Below, in pieces: positions 21,088 through 32,750 of a stretch of DNA of 64,000 bases (its first letter is position 1; the number at the start of each line of letters is the position of its first letter). The position numbers and the translations under genes are program-made. This DNA comes from Fragilaria radians. Its lineage: Eukaryota; Bacillariophyta; Fragilariophyceae; Fragilariales; Fragilariaceae. Below the pieces are notes generated by a model. The model searched no databases. It had not been told where the DNA came from and saw nothing but the letters and a program-made list of their open reading frames with translations. The stretch lies in contig CAAAJI010000022.1 of NCBI GenBank assembly GCA_900642245.1, positions 228,405 through 292,404 of the forward strand. The letters run 5' to 3'.

Positions 21088-22527
21088 TCAACGCATGAGT
21101 CCAGATTTGAGACCCCCAAATTTGAAGTATAACGCTTGATCTAGAATTCCCATAACAGTTACAGTCCCACCCACAATGGCTGCAAGTGAGGTGAAAAATG
21201 ATACCCAACCCTTCCGATATTCTTCAATTACTACATGAAGTGGACTAACCTCGTAAAATAAAAAGACACCCGGTAGGCCTCTACCACTCCCAGGAGATAC
21301 GTGGCGCATGTGCTCTGTTACGGAGTATTGATTAGTTTCGATAGTTCGTCCATCAAGATATTTGTACGTAGTTGGAACGATTTGAAAGTAGTACTGATAC
21401 ATGCCGTATGAGTCTTCAATAATTCGATTCTGGTTATCCAATTGATGCACATGTCCGGGGTATTCTTGGCCGAATCGAATAGAAATTATTGTATGAGAGA
21501 CATTAAACTGCTCAAATTTTTGAAGAAAAAGATCGAGGATGGATGTCACCTCAGTTCCGTCGTCCAAATTACGATTCGGCGTAAGATGTAAATTTCCCCC
21601 ACCAGTACTCAATGCTACCTTTCCGTGAACATTGCATCCCTCACCTTCCTCCTCCTTGGCTCCGACTTGATTGTGGCACTGCACAAACTCATTTAGATTC
21701 GGAGGAATCCATCCCTTTAATTGATAGGCACGCTTGACATCATCACAGGTATTGCAACACTCATTTTCTTCTCCTGCACCGTAACAACTACCACATTCCA
21801 CCTCACGTAAATGAATATCTCGAAGAGATGATACCTCGTCGTCGTTGGTTTCATTTTTGAGAATATCTAATAAATGCTGTTCGTTTAAAAGTGACGATCC
21901 GAATTCAAGTTGAGACCTACGTCCCACAAAAGTTCCGTCCTTACTAAGGCGGTGCTTCCACACATGATGCTTCTTGTCTAAATGTAGTGATTGCTTTTGA
22001 CCCGTAGGATCGTCGGCATCGATAGCTAGAATAGCACACGCTACACTGTGCAGAGTAATATCGAACTCCAACTCGATACCCCGTGCAGATGTCGCATTCG
22101 CATGGACTTTCTCTAAAATTTCAGTTTTGAAGTTATAACGGAATTCAGTCCAAGCCAAGTAGCTAATGATTATGCAAGTAAACACCGAAAGTAAAGCACC
22201 TTGAGCTGTATGAACGCGGAATTCTTTGGCGACAGTGGAATGATGATCCCATTGCTTCAGCTTATCACGCAGTATTGGCATTAAGTGTAACAATTCGGAA
22301 ATGTAGGGGTAAGATGGATGCTCGAATGGGCTGCTAAGCCTTTGTTTTAAGAAGTCTTTAGAGGTCATAATTAACGCACTCCTTAACATGTTTGCCCATT
22401 CGAAACGTGAGTTAGCTTTAACCCTACATATTCGCTGTTTGTTCAACAACCTCAAAATAAAAAGAAACAAAATCAAAGTCAGCAGGTATATAAACATTCT
22501 TTTATGAAACACCTGGTATGAGCCCAA
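21088..22527 (-). CDS. Erv46/ERGIC-type ER-Golgi cargo receptor (copy 1)
   Basis: This is a single open frame of up to 479 residues. Family features in order: RVHTAQGALLS before a first membrane segment (about 112-127); a lumenal domain with IELEFDITLHSVACAILAID; the Cys cluster CGSCYGAGEENECC (245-258); YQYYFQIVPTTY (378-389); and a second membrane segment after PLHVVIEEYRKGW (429-441). Erv46/ERGIC3 proteins cycle in COPII vesicles with Erv41 (family knowledge). The N-terminal 80 or so residues, including an extra hydrophobic stretch, exceed the family norm. The true start may be Met47, Met54 or Met83 (22389, 22368 or 22281). It is closely related to the gene at 35759-36961. Confidence 0.85.
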   Translation of the reverse strand: MGSYQVFHKRMFIYLLTLILFLFILRLLNKQRICRVKANSRFEWANMLRSALIMTSKDFLKQRLSSPFEHPSYPYISELLHLMPILRDKLKQWDHHSTVAKEFRVHTAQGALLSVFTCIIISYLAWTEFRYNFKTEILEKVHANATSARGIELEFDITLHSVACAILAIDADDPTGQKQSLHLDKKHHVWKHRLSKDGTFVGRRSQLEFGSSLLNEQHLLDILKNETNDDEVSSLRDIHLREVECGSCYGAGEENECCNTCDDVKRAYQLKGWIPPNLNEFVQCHNQVGAKEEEGEGCNVHGKVALSTGGGNLHLTPNRNLDDGTEVTSILDLFLQKFEQFNVSHTIISIRFGQEYPGHVHQLDNQNRIIEDSYGMYQYYFQIVPTTYKYLDGRTIETNQYSVTEHMRHVSPGSGRGLPGVFLFYEVSPLHVVIEEYRKGWVSFFTSLAAIVGGTVTVMGILDQALYFKFGGLKSGLMR

Positions 22528-23651
22528 TAAATCATTGTAAATTGTTTATGTTGGAGTGCTACAGCGACTTTGCAATAAAGGGATTAGTGCATTGGAATCC
22601 TGGGTGGAGATTTTACTTTGAATGAAATTCTCGCACAATTTCTTTTCCAAAGAATTGAAATGAAATTTTTATCGTGTATTTAACTTTTGCCATAAGATAA
22701 AGACGTGAGCTTCGAAATGTTCTTCATAGCCTAGCATTACATAGGCTTAGGTTCGAATAGCTGACACAATACCATACGGCCTCTTTGAAACGAAAAAAAG
22801 GCATTTGCAACTTAGTTTTTACATTCATGTTCAGACTTGAATACACCTGGATACACTTGAAAGGATGCCAATGATCATCAGCTACCTGAATAATGGTCGG
22901 GGCAAATAATCCTAATATAATCGTGCCAAATCATTGCAGCCCAATCATTTCTTACAGGACTTGATGAATAATTAAGTATGCTTCTTTTCAATACACAACT
23001 CATCTCCACGTACCAGAACACAAGCACAAATTCTGTAATATCAAACAGTTTTAAGTAACGATGCCTCCTAAAGATATCAAAATACAACAGTTAATGATCG
23101 AATTTCTCCTCCTAGGCATTCAACCAAGTAATTGCTAACAGAACTCCATCAGTGGAACGAATAAGATTGTATGACCAAAAATAGGCTTGCAATAGTTCAA
23201 ACAAGACTCGATCCATCAAAGTAGTACTAATTTTAAAATGGGAAATGAAACGTTTCAGTTGTAGCACCTAGTTTCGTTACAATCCAATTTATGAAAAACT
23301 AAATTTTGAACAAAGGCGTTTGCTACATTCTGTCATTCAACTATTTTAAATCAATTTCATTTCCAAGCCGAGTTTAATTTGTATATTTATGCCCATTGGT
23401 ATCTTCCATTTGTCCTGCTCAACCAAATTAGTGTCTCCGAAAGATATTCTCTTATGATAACCCTTAAGTTTGCACTTACATGAAACCTAATATTGTTTGT
23501 TTGACTTCTTTGATTATTTGTCCAAACTTCTTTGTTTTGTCAAATCAAAGTAATCCTCCAAGGTGACCAGATCATATTGCAACCAGAAAAGCTCAAAATA
23601 AATATTTGATTCCGAGAGAAGAAAATTGACACAGCCAACTAAATACTAAAT
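22528..23651. other. Intergenic, nothing recognised
   Basis: About 1.1 kb between two minus-strand genes. Only short frames without motifs are seen. Confidence 0.5.
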
Positions 23652-26424
23652 TTATTTCGAGGAAAGTCTCATTATGGCTAGATCGTTAACTGCCGTTGTC
23701 CGTCCTCTTGCACGAATCTTATCCAATGCCTCTCTATCCGCATCTGATACGATAGATGTGATATTTGTTGAGTAGTCACTAATGAAACGTATATCGCATT
23801 CTTCATCTGGTGAACCATCTTCATTTTGACATGGTCGGAAAAGGTAATCCGCAGCTTTCCCAAAGTTATAAACCTCCAATGGATCTTGACCACTACCATC
23901 GTCAAGGAGCTAGTCGATTTTATTCAGATTAGAATGATGAAGCAACTCGAAGTAGTTATTGCCTACACACTATGACTTACCTTGATACATTTTGAGTTCA
24001 AATCAAAGATTAAAGGAAGACCATTTGGTATTTCAAGATCTGTGATTTGGTCCTCTGGAATGTCGCACAAGTACATCAGCAATCCTCGAATAGCATTCTC
24101 ACTACTTGTGATTAGGACACGTTGTCCTCGGTCAAGAGCCTCTGGAATAATTCGTTCCTTGAAGTACGGAATCGTTCTGTCCATGCACATTTTCAGCGAT
24201 TCGCTCTTTGGTAATTTTCGCCGAACAGTGAGTTGCCCTGATTCAATCGTACGGATAATTGACTCGCTCAAAGAATATCTAACATCTTTAAGGTACTTCT
24301 GATAACGCTTATCGTTACCGGGGTAGTGCTTCGAAAATGATGAGACTGGAGGAGGTGCTGTATTGTATCCCCTTCTCCATGCCTTAAACTGCGTTTCCCC
24401 GTGCCTTTGTGCCACCATTCGCTTGGAGAGCCCAGTCAGTACACCATACATTCTTTCATTCAGTCTCCATGTTTTAATGAGTGGCAACCATAACTCGTCC
24501 ATCTCATCCATTACATGCCAAGCGGTTTCAATCGCTCGTGATAACCAGCTGGTATATACTACGTCAAACTGAAAACCATGAAGCTTCAATAAGCGACCGG
24601 CTTGTTTCGCTTCTTCGATTCCCTCCTTCGCTAGAGGAGCATCTTCCCATCCCGTAAATAATCCAAGTTTGTTGTGTTCCGTTTTTCCATGACGAATGAT
24701 TACAAGCACTTTGTCCTTTCTGGTTGGTACTACACCGACGCCCATTACTTCTGCCGGAGGTAACGCTGTAATGCAAGGATTAGCAGATGATTTTGATATA
24801 ATCGTAGCGGATACTCTTTTCTCTGCATTTACAGGTGGCGTCTTGGTTTCTTTAATAGCTTCTTCCCAAACCTGATCAACAGACAGCACGATTGGCTTGC
24901 CCTGATTTCCGTCACTGCCGTCATCTTCAACAATACTTTCATCGATGAATTGCCCAGCCCACTGACCCAGTTCTCGTTCAGCATTAAGCTTGAAGAGAGA
25001 TCTTTCAAGCGCGGTCATGGGACTTTTGGTGCGCCCCATTGTATAATCATACCCAGGCACTTTATTGGCCCACTCTTCTTCTCTCTTTAGTGCTTCCTTA
25101 AGAAGACCTGGCTTTTCCAGGAAAAGGCCATTTGTATGAATTTGCGAAGGTCCGTCAGGAGGGATAGGTCGAAGGTTCTTATCAAATTTGTAAATAACTG
25201 GAATACCAGTTGGCAATGCAACATCTTGAAATCGAGAAACTTTAAGAGCAAGCGCGATTAAAGAAACTATACTCATATTCGGGCTTACCTCGGATATCAT
25301 TGTCACTGATATCATCAATTGTCTTTACCAAACCACGTAGTGTGTTGGCATGCGCAACAACAAGAACATTGCGACCTAAACGTAATTCACGTTGAATACG
25401 GTCTTTCCAGACAGGCTCAGTACGCATCATACAATCCTTCAATGATTCTGTGAGTGGGATTTGATCTTCCCTTAAATCTGCATATTTGCGGTCTCTACCG
25501 GGCCAATAGGCATCAGATTGTGTCAAGGGTGGAGGTCGAGCCTCATAAGAACCTCGCCTTTGTATTTTACCAAAACATAACTTGAATTAGGTTACCTCTC
25601 TGGCGATATTGGGCATAGCGTAGTTGAGGCACTCACCAGGTTTGAACTAAATCAGCTCCAACTTGCTCTGCGATATCTTTCTTGGAAAATCCAGTGAGTG
25701 CACCGTAGTGACGCTCTTGTAATCTCCAAGATTTAAAAACAGGTAGGTAAACTTCGTTTAGTTCGGTTAGAATGATCCAGACAGTTCGAATCGCACGTTT
25801 CAAGCGCGAAGTGAAAACGACATCGATTTCATAGCCTCCTTCTAGTAAGAGTCTGTTATTGAGGAATCAGTTAGGCTGAAATATGTATTTTTCTAATGAA
25901 GGTCAATAAAACACAAATGATTATCCCTACCTTGCAGCATGTTCCGCCTCCCTATATCCACGCTCACTGAGATCGGGGTCCGCCCATCCAGTGAATGTTT
26001 GATTCGCATTCCATATTGACTCCCCGTGACGAATCAAAATCAACGTTCCAGGTTCAATAGGTTTTCGTAACAACTTCTTAGCTACGGAAAAGGGAAATTT
26101 TACAGCACGTCGAAGCAGGGATCTCCGTTTGCTGTTTTCAACCATCATATCCTGATAACCATCTTCCATATTATCTTTTCGTCGTTGTTCACGTTCTAAG
26201 AGGCGCTTTTCAATTCTTTCCAGTAGGCGTTTCCGCAAAAATTGATCGTAACCTAATTCTGTGGCATAACCGGAGCGCTTTACATCGGAAAGAAAAAATT
26301 GGAATTTGTTTTCATGTGCACCCGTAGGCTTAGCAACCGGAAATGCAGTACTCAGAGATAGGAGTATTAATAGCAAAATAAGCTTTAAGAAGTATGGAGG
26401 AGAAACACTCTTGATTTCAATCAT
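23652..26424 (-). CDS. Tandem-fused phosphoglycerate mutase (two dPGM-like domains)
   Basis: Five exons are inferred: 25931-26424, 25637-25852, 25289-25557, 23981-25224 and 23652-23909, giving 826 residues; all joins keep frame. The N-terminus is a hydrophobic signal with LLLILLSLSTAFPVAKP, a plastid-type junction. Domain 1 (about 128-346) has LILIRHGESIWN (His133), RLQERHYGALTG (Glu211) and VVAHANTLRGL (His306), i.e. the full catalytic set of cofactor-dependent phosphoglycerate mutase, the glycolytic 3-PG/2-PG enzyme. Domain 2 (about 498-741) keeps VIIRHGKTEHN (His505) and NERMYG (Glu583) but has ITSSENAIRGL, so Ser701 replaces the second catalytic His. It is probably inactive or altered. 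A tail of about 85 residues follows. The linker 347-497 is charged. Confidence 0.85.
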
Positions 26425-26913
26425 CGTGATGCAATTTTTGAACCAACTCTGCTCCCCGATGGTGAAGAATTTGGAAATCTTGTGGACGCTGGGGAAGCGT
26501 TATATTTACTTCCTGGAAGAGTACAGTAGCATATCTTTCAAACCTTCAAACCTTCAAACCATTTTAATCGATCGCGAACCCATGTAGTCGTTGGTATAAA
26601 TAATTATCGGCGAAAGTTTTATTGATATCAATTTTTCAACTGTTGATTTATATAGTCATTGTAAAGTAATCTGGTTCGTATATATCTATTTAACGGTTAG
26701 AATGAAACCCAAATGAAACCGGAGTTTACATATCATTGCTTTGGTGATCAAGCTATTTTGTGTGATCAACTAAGTGCTTCCCGACGCAATACATAGAAAA
26801 CAGTTGTAAAGGTGAGCTAACATCAACAAATGAATTGTATGCACTGGAGTATCTGAAATATATTAGTTTGAGAATCAATAAATCTAACTTGACTTCTTCA
26901 GCATCTAAGGACA
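26425..26913. promoter_or_regulatory. Divergent promoter region
   Basis: 489 bp between the start codons of the double phosphoglycerate mutase (minus) and the secretory membrane protein (plus). It contains a perfect triple TTCAAACC repeat at 26537-26560 on the plus strand. No known regulatory element is recognised. Confidence 0.35.
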
Positions 26914-28210
26914 ATGCTTTCTCGACTGCTTAAGATTCTTTGTCTGTGCTTCGTGTTAGCAGCTGGGGAGGATGGACAACAGAATCAGGATGCGGCGAAT
27001 AATGGTGACGGCTCTGATTATATCAAATACTGGACAGAGTATGCCATCTTACCGAAACGTTGTATTGTCTAGTAAGTAGCCTTCATATATTGCCATGACT
27101 TTACATTCGGCAAAAAAAGATTGACATATTTTTCTCTCTCCTCTATATTGCGGTATCCCTTATAAATTCGCTTAGCAACGACGTTGATGTCATCGTTTTT
27201 TCCGTTTTTGAAAAGGGATATAAGCAATGCAGCGATGAACCAATGGGGACTTATGTAACCGATGTTCCAACCTTTGTTTATGCTTACATGCAGCAGAAAA
27301 AGTTGAACCAACAAGACCTTGGAAACGATGACTATGTTACCCCTGATGAGATCCAATATACTGAATGTACCCGAAGAGTAGTTGATAATGTGGAGTATTT
27401 CGTTCAGCTTGGATGTTCTGATTATTCAACCCTGGCTTTGTCACTAAATGTGTACAAGGATAATATATGTTCTGAGCGTGACACAGAAAGCGGGTCAGAC
27501 GATGCAAATGCCGATATCAGTGCCTTGCAGGTAGGTACAATATTGTCTTCCAGGTTTCAGGCGATTTGGATACTTACAAGTTGCAATAAAAACAATAACA
27601 GATTCCATTTAAGAAATGTCAAGCTTGTGTGAACTGGGTTGACTATAACGACGACCAAGTTGACGACCAATTTTATGAAAACCATCAAACAAATGCTCCA
27701 CTTTGCAGCACTGCATGGGCACATAAAGAATCTTGTGATCGAAAATGTCAAAAGACCGGATTAGAGCACCAAGCTAAAGAAGGATGGAACACCTCAGACA
27801 AGATTTTGCTTGGAATTCTAGCGTTCTTTGGAGTGGCAATGCTAGCTGGAATTCTCCGAAAGAGACAGCAAATGTCGAACAAGGATTCTCTACTCGAACA
27901 AGCTGCCATGAGCGCAGCTGGCATGCAACAAGTACATGTTATTGGAATCTTTGTTCTCGTCATCATAATCATTACAGTTTTTGCCCTCTTGGACATGAAA
28001 AATTTGACGTGGGCACTTCTGCTTATCTTGATTACAGTACTCTTTGGTTACCTCATGAAGCTGACCATAGATTCAGGTGTTGCTACAGGTGAAACTGTAA
28101 TTGGACCCGATGGAAATGTAATTCGAGGCGCCGATTCTGATGATTCTTCATTGGAGTCATCTCAAGCCAATGCCAATATTGGAGGGTACACTATTCCGAA
28201 GTTAACTTGA
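26914..28210 (+). CDS. Cys-containing signal-peptide membrane protein, unknown function
   Basis: Three exons are inferred: 26914-27071, 27176-27530 and 27602-28210 (introns 104 and 71 bp), giving 373 residues. The protein begins with a signal peptide (MLSRLLKILCLCFVLAAG). A lumenal domain follows with several Cys, including KRCIV, GYKQCSDEPMGTYVTDVP and FKKCQACVNWVDYNDDQVDD. Three hydrophobic segments are near the C-terminus: ILLGILAFFGVAMLAGIL, VHVIGIFVLVIIIITVFALL and WALLLILITVLFGYLMKL. The tail is Asp/Ser-rich. I recall related uncharacterised proteins in other diatoms, but no function. It is probably in the endomembrane system. It diverges from the phosphoglycerate mutase gene. Confidence 0.75.
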
Positions 28211-29859
28211 GATATCAAATGTACAACAAAATTAAATTATTTTCAAAATCTTCCTAACAACTAGTGGCTTGCGATGCATGGACATAGATGATGCCTCCAT
28301 GAAGTAAGAGTTTATATTTAGATAGCATCTTCATTATTACCACCTTTGATGAGATAAATTGTGATATCAAAGACGTGTGAATTTTCAGATTTCGGTGTTT
28401 TAGATGCTGAGATGTAGCATACAATTCATCCATAGGGATGCTAAAATGATCTACCTCTAGATTTAAATGACCTTTTCTTACGATATTTTACGAAGCTTAC
28501 ATCTTGTTCATGAACTTTCCTTCATCGTTTGTGCTCAATATTCCCATTGTATTATTATTTATGATTCATCTTTCCTTCATCAGTAACGCTTGAAAAGAAT
28601 AATCCTAAGGGCATCAAAAGTTAAAGTCTAAATGTTATTCTTGCATAACGTAGGGTGTACTTGCCACTATCACTATCTTGATCCTCAATTCAGATTTTTT
28701 TCTATCTGTAGCTCAAACAAGGAAGTTGAATTGCTCAAATGCTGATGCAACTAGTAGATGTCATTATGCTTTTTAGGACATGTAAGTCATCAATCTCCAC
28801 TTTCATTTTTGAATGATCGAAGGTCCTCCCAATGAAAATGGAAAAGGAAAGCAAGAAAAGATTTGTGACCTGCATGACATTCATAACCGAATGATAAATG
28901 GGGATATTGTGTTGTACTTTCACTGTTGAATGATTAGAGGATGTGGTAAAGTCAATGATCAGATCAAGCGTGCTGTCGAGCTGAGCATACTGAACATCAT
29001 CAGAACATCAGCAAAGTCACAGTGATTATAGGAAGTCTTGCTGCAATACAACTTGAAAAGATAATTAAAGTTAAGAGCAGACTTTCTGAATCAAATAGGA
29101 ACGTTTTTGAGAACAATATCAATGTAGCAGGATTATGTGCTGTGTCAGACGAATATTTTGGAGACAATGCAGCAAGGACAAAACAAAATATATGTGAGTA
29201 GCATTTTGGGAAATAGGGTATCAGAAGAGTATTTTTCTATGTGTCACAGGATTATCTTTTTGAATACACCATGTTTTTCATAATGTCTTATGCATCAATC
29301 AAAGATAGTGAGATATTCAGTCTAACATACACCAAGGTTTTTACTATGAAACACTGGTCTTATGTAGAGTGAAACGTTTGTTAGCCCTTCATGGCCACGA
29401 CCGCAGCTAAATGCCAAGGAGAAAGATGATGTAACAGATGATAGTGATGATTATGACAAAGGCAGAAAATTCCCAATAGTGCATAGAATTATAAAATTAT
29501 TTTAAAGGCGATTCTACCTTAAAGATTTTTACTGGGCTATAATCTAATCTTTGTGATATCCTGTTGCGTCAACTAATTTTGTTTGAACCATTCAGACACA
29601 AGAGCCTTGAAGTTTACTACAGATAAGGAGCTGCAGACAACTCCAACTTCTTTTACTCTCTCTCATGAGGAGTTTTACCCCATTGAGGTGTCGGTTGATC
29701 AAATCATTAGGACATGTCTAATTACCAGTAGAAATTTAACCATACCGTATACAATGACAGTATGCAAAGGGAAAAACTGTATACTTGGTAGACCTTTTGT
29801 TAATAATGAAATCGGAATTTAGAGATTTTCATTAGTGCTCCTGTGAGCAATGCCCAACA
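28211..29859. other. Repeat-like non-coding region
   Basis: No gene is recognised. The plus frame at 29583-29822 has no known motif. The region adjoins retroelement debris to the right and may itself be decayed transposon sequence. Confidence 0.35.
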
Positions 29860-30565
29860 TCACCTTGGAACAGTTTAATTCGAAGGTTGTTGCTCAAATA
29901 GACACGGACTTTTGACACCGTAAAAGTGGCTCGTATTTTAACAATAAGCAAGCATGTTAATTTTCTGGTTTGTGGAGCCTCTATATTAAATATAGACTCA
30001 ATCTTACTATGTAATGGTTGAATACCTCCTCTGGCAATCCAATATCCCTGAGACTATATTTGCTCTTCAAATAACTCAGATATTGGAAAATTGGCTCTCA
30101 CACCAGTGGCTGAAAGTTTTGTTGATGTCATATCTAACTTAGATGATGGTCCGTGAGACTTTTTCTAACGATAACAAAGCATCAAGATTGGTTTCAACAT
30201 ATTCTTTTTTGAACAGGACTGGATATGACATTTTGAACAATACTATATATGTGTTGTCGTTGGAAAATAGCAGTACATCGCTCATGAGTATCAATATTTT
30301 CATTGGTATGGCATTTTAGCTTGATGTAAAAGTAAAATACATACAAATCCAGAGCCGTGGCAAGGATAAAACCTTTCATCAAGCAGATCATGCCCCAAGC
30401 TTTGAAAATGAAATGCTTAACGCTTGAATGACAGATAAAGCTTCATGAAATTAGGATAATCATCATTTTTCCGTTTTTCTTGGCAATTGCAAATGTTGTC
30501 AACGGCCATTCAGTCTTCGTCGAGGACTCTGATTTCCACCAGTATCCTAATTGTTGAGTTACATC
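29860..30565 (-). pseudogene. Decayed Ty3/gypsy reverse transcriptase
   Basis: Minus-strand fragments in several frames follow the gypsy RT order. Reading from high to low coordinates: TEWPLTTFAIAKKNGK near 30540, GFILATALDLYVFYFYIKL near 30370, and a segment after 30190 related to the end of the polymerase (DHHLS, LSATGVRANF, YWIARGGIQPLHSKIESIF). Many stops and frameshifts break it, and the catalytic box is not intact. The order and motifs match diatom-type gypsy elements as I know them. It abuts a copia RT remnant on the same strand. Confidence 0.6.
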
Positions 30566-30599
30566 CGTCATTCATCAAGCAAATCCAAATTTGTAAGTT

Positions 30600-31140
30600 C
30601 TGACCCAATCACTGACGTCATCAATGCCTTGTCGCTTCCAATCACAAGACAGTCATTGGCATATGTTACCACTAATAAGATGTTGTGTAAATTGTATATT
30701 GTCTATTAGCCCGGATCAACAAGTCTCTTTTAAAACTGATCTCTTGTAAAGCCGGTTACAGCTTTCTCTACAATTCTCTCGTGCTCTAAAACATAAATCG
30801 TGTTCTGCAAAACTAAGCATTCATATTTCTTTCCTCCATTCATATAGGTATCTCCATGTAGATTGTTGCTTTGAGGTCTCCATGCAAACACTTCAAAAAG
30901 AGAAGAATTCAAAATTTTACGTCAGTACTTACAGGGGCAAACATTTCTTGGAAATTGACATCCTAAACGAACATCGGCCTTTCAACGATGGACTTCCTTC
31001 CTAAGACTTCATTTTAAATAAATCTGGTTGTTTTCAGATTAAACCAACTCTTCAATTTCGATGTTTACATCAAGGCCTTAGCAGCCTTTTCATCCTTTGA
31101 AAGAATCATTAGAAGTTGCATCTTTCTTGGATATACTAGA
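30600..31140 (-). pseudogene. Decayed Ty1/copia reverse transcriptase
   Basis: Minus-strand pieces, from high to low coordinates: VNFQEMFAPVSTDVKF near 30960, LHGDLKATIYMEIP near 30860, TIYVLEHERIVEKAVTGFTR near 30780, and VTYANDCLVIGSDKALM near 30650. The last is a degraded YVDD catalytic box (Val to Ala, Asp to Asn). The frame changes and stops show it is dead. The fragments match the copia RT domain of diatom CoDi-like elements. Confidence 0.65.
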
Positions 31141-32750
31141 GTAACAGAATAGAAGATGACATCTATTTCATATTGCACTATCTTATGGTGTATTTCCAAA
31201 GCTTCAATTTCGGAAAGGAGCGGAAAACAAAAGAGAGAGCGAAATAGAATAATTAAGGCAACCACGTATCATTGTCACATTGAAGGTATAAAACACAACG
31301 AAAACGATGAAATTAAAGGCAATTTCGAGATCGATTTAGTTACAAAGAAACAATTGCTATAACCATACAAAGACCCAAATACAGATACTGCAACAATATC
31401 ATTTATAACAAATACCAATGTGTGATACGCCAAAACAGATGATTATAATGAAGCATGTAGAATGATACTTGATACATGCTTGGGTTATATAAGAATCCGC
31501 AAAATTGTCAAGAGCTGGCTTATACAAATAAGCTCTGTAGGATATGCATACGGAGCGCCAGAAACATAAATAGATCAAGGGAGAGGCAATTAGATTGGAT
31601 AACTGGAAGCTGCTGCATCTTGAAAATTTACATCAACTATAAGCTATGCGAATTTTCCTGATGGAAAATTCTCTTGAAAACGATTGATCAACATTGAAAA
31701 TTACAATTTGGATAGAAGTGAAAGTAACAAATCAAATGGCAAATCAGAAATTCCAGTTACCTTTGTTGAAGCCAATGTAACATTGGAATCGGGTTAAGAA
31801 ATCAATATAGAGCATCCTGATGAAGCAGAAATGATTAGGATACAAGTAGATATGAAACAAGATTCAAAAACAATACACATTTTCAATGCTGTTAAGAGTG
31901 TGTTCACATCAGCACAAATTGTAAATGATGTAAATGTCTATTTTTGAAGAGCAGCTTGACTTTATGAAATTCCATCATGTTCGGAGCACTTGGTGTATAT
32001 CCTAAAATTTTGATTGGAGGTTTTAAAATAATCTACCAACCTCAACAACAGAAAAAATGCATGGATTTGTTGACGGTAAACGAAGTGGCAACCTTTACTT
32101 GTGATACTATTCATGAGCAAAATTGGATCCTTCAATATGACTAGTATAGCAGATGCATCACATGCAGAACGTATCGAGTCATAAGGTGGTGCTATATTAT
32201 CTGGATTCATTAATAGGTATTTGGAGTGTATGTCAAATAAACATCCTCTTGTTGCTTAAGTCACTAAGTAAAGCTTGAAGATATGTGTCCCTCAAACGTG
32301 AGAATCAATGGACTTTAATGATATTTATGCCATGATGAAAGACAGTGCTGGACCATTAGCTTGAGCATCTCACATAAAGATCAGATTTTTCTTACGAAAG
32401 AATGAATTGATAATGGAGTACTACCACATGCCTTAACAGTCTGTGTAACTTGTTGCTTGGAATAAATTCTTTAGAAGTTATCTAAATTTAGATCTTTTAT
32501 GTTTAACAGAGCATTATTGATGATGAAAAAAATGCTCAATACTTTCCCATAGGTTATCGTAAATATTTGGAATTTCCCCTGATATGACCTTTTTCCATCA
32601 GTAAGGGTGAGATGCGACGGTAGCAATTGTGGTATGTATCTCGATTTCTATGTGCTATTGCAGATAATGGATTCAAGAAATAAAAATGAGTTCAGCCACA
32701 AATATTGTGCGATTTAACTAGGCTTCTCTATTTGTGATAATCATCTAGCA
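31141..32750. other. Probable decayed repeat, no gene
   Basis: Plus-strand reading gives a series of short frames without recognisable domains. The 3' flank of PWP1 lies at the right end. The minus strand at 31065-31265 may be the upstream continuation of the copia remnant. Confidence 0.35.
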
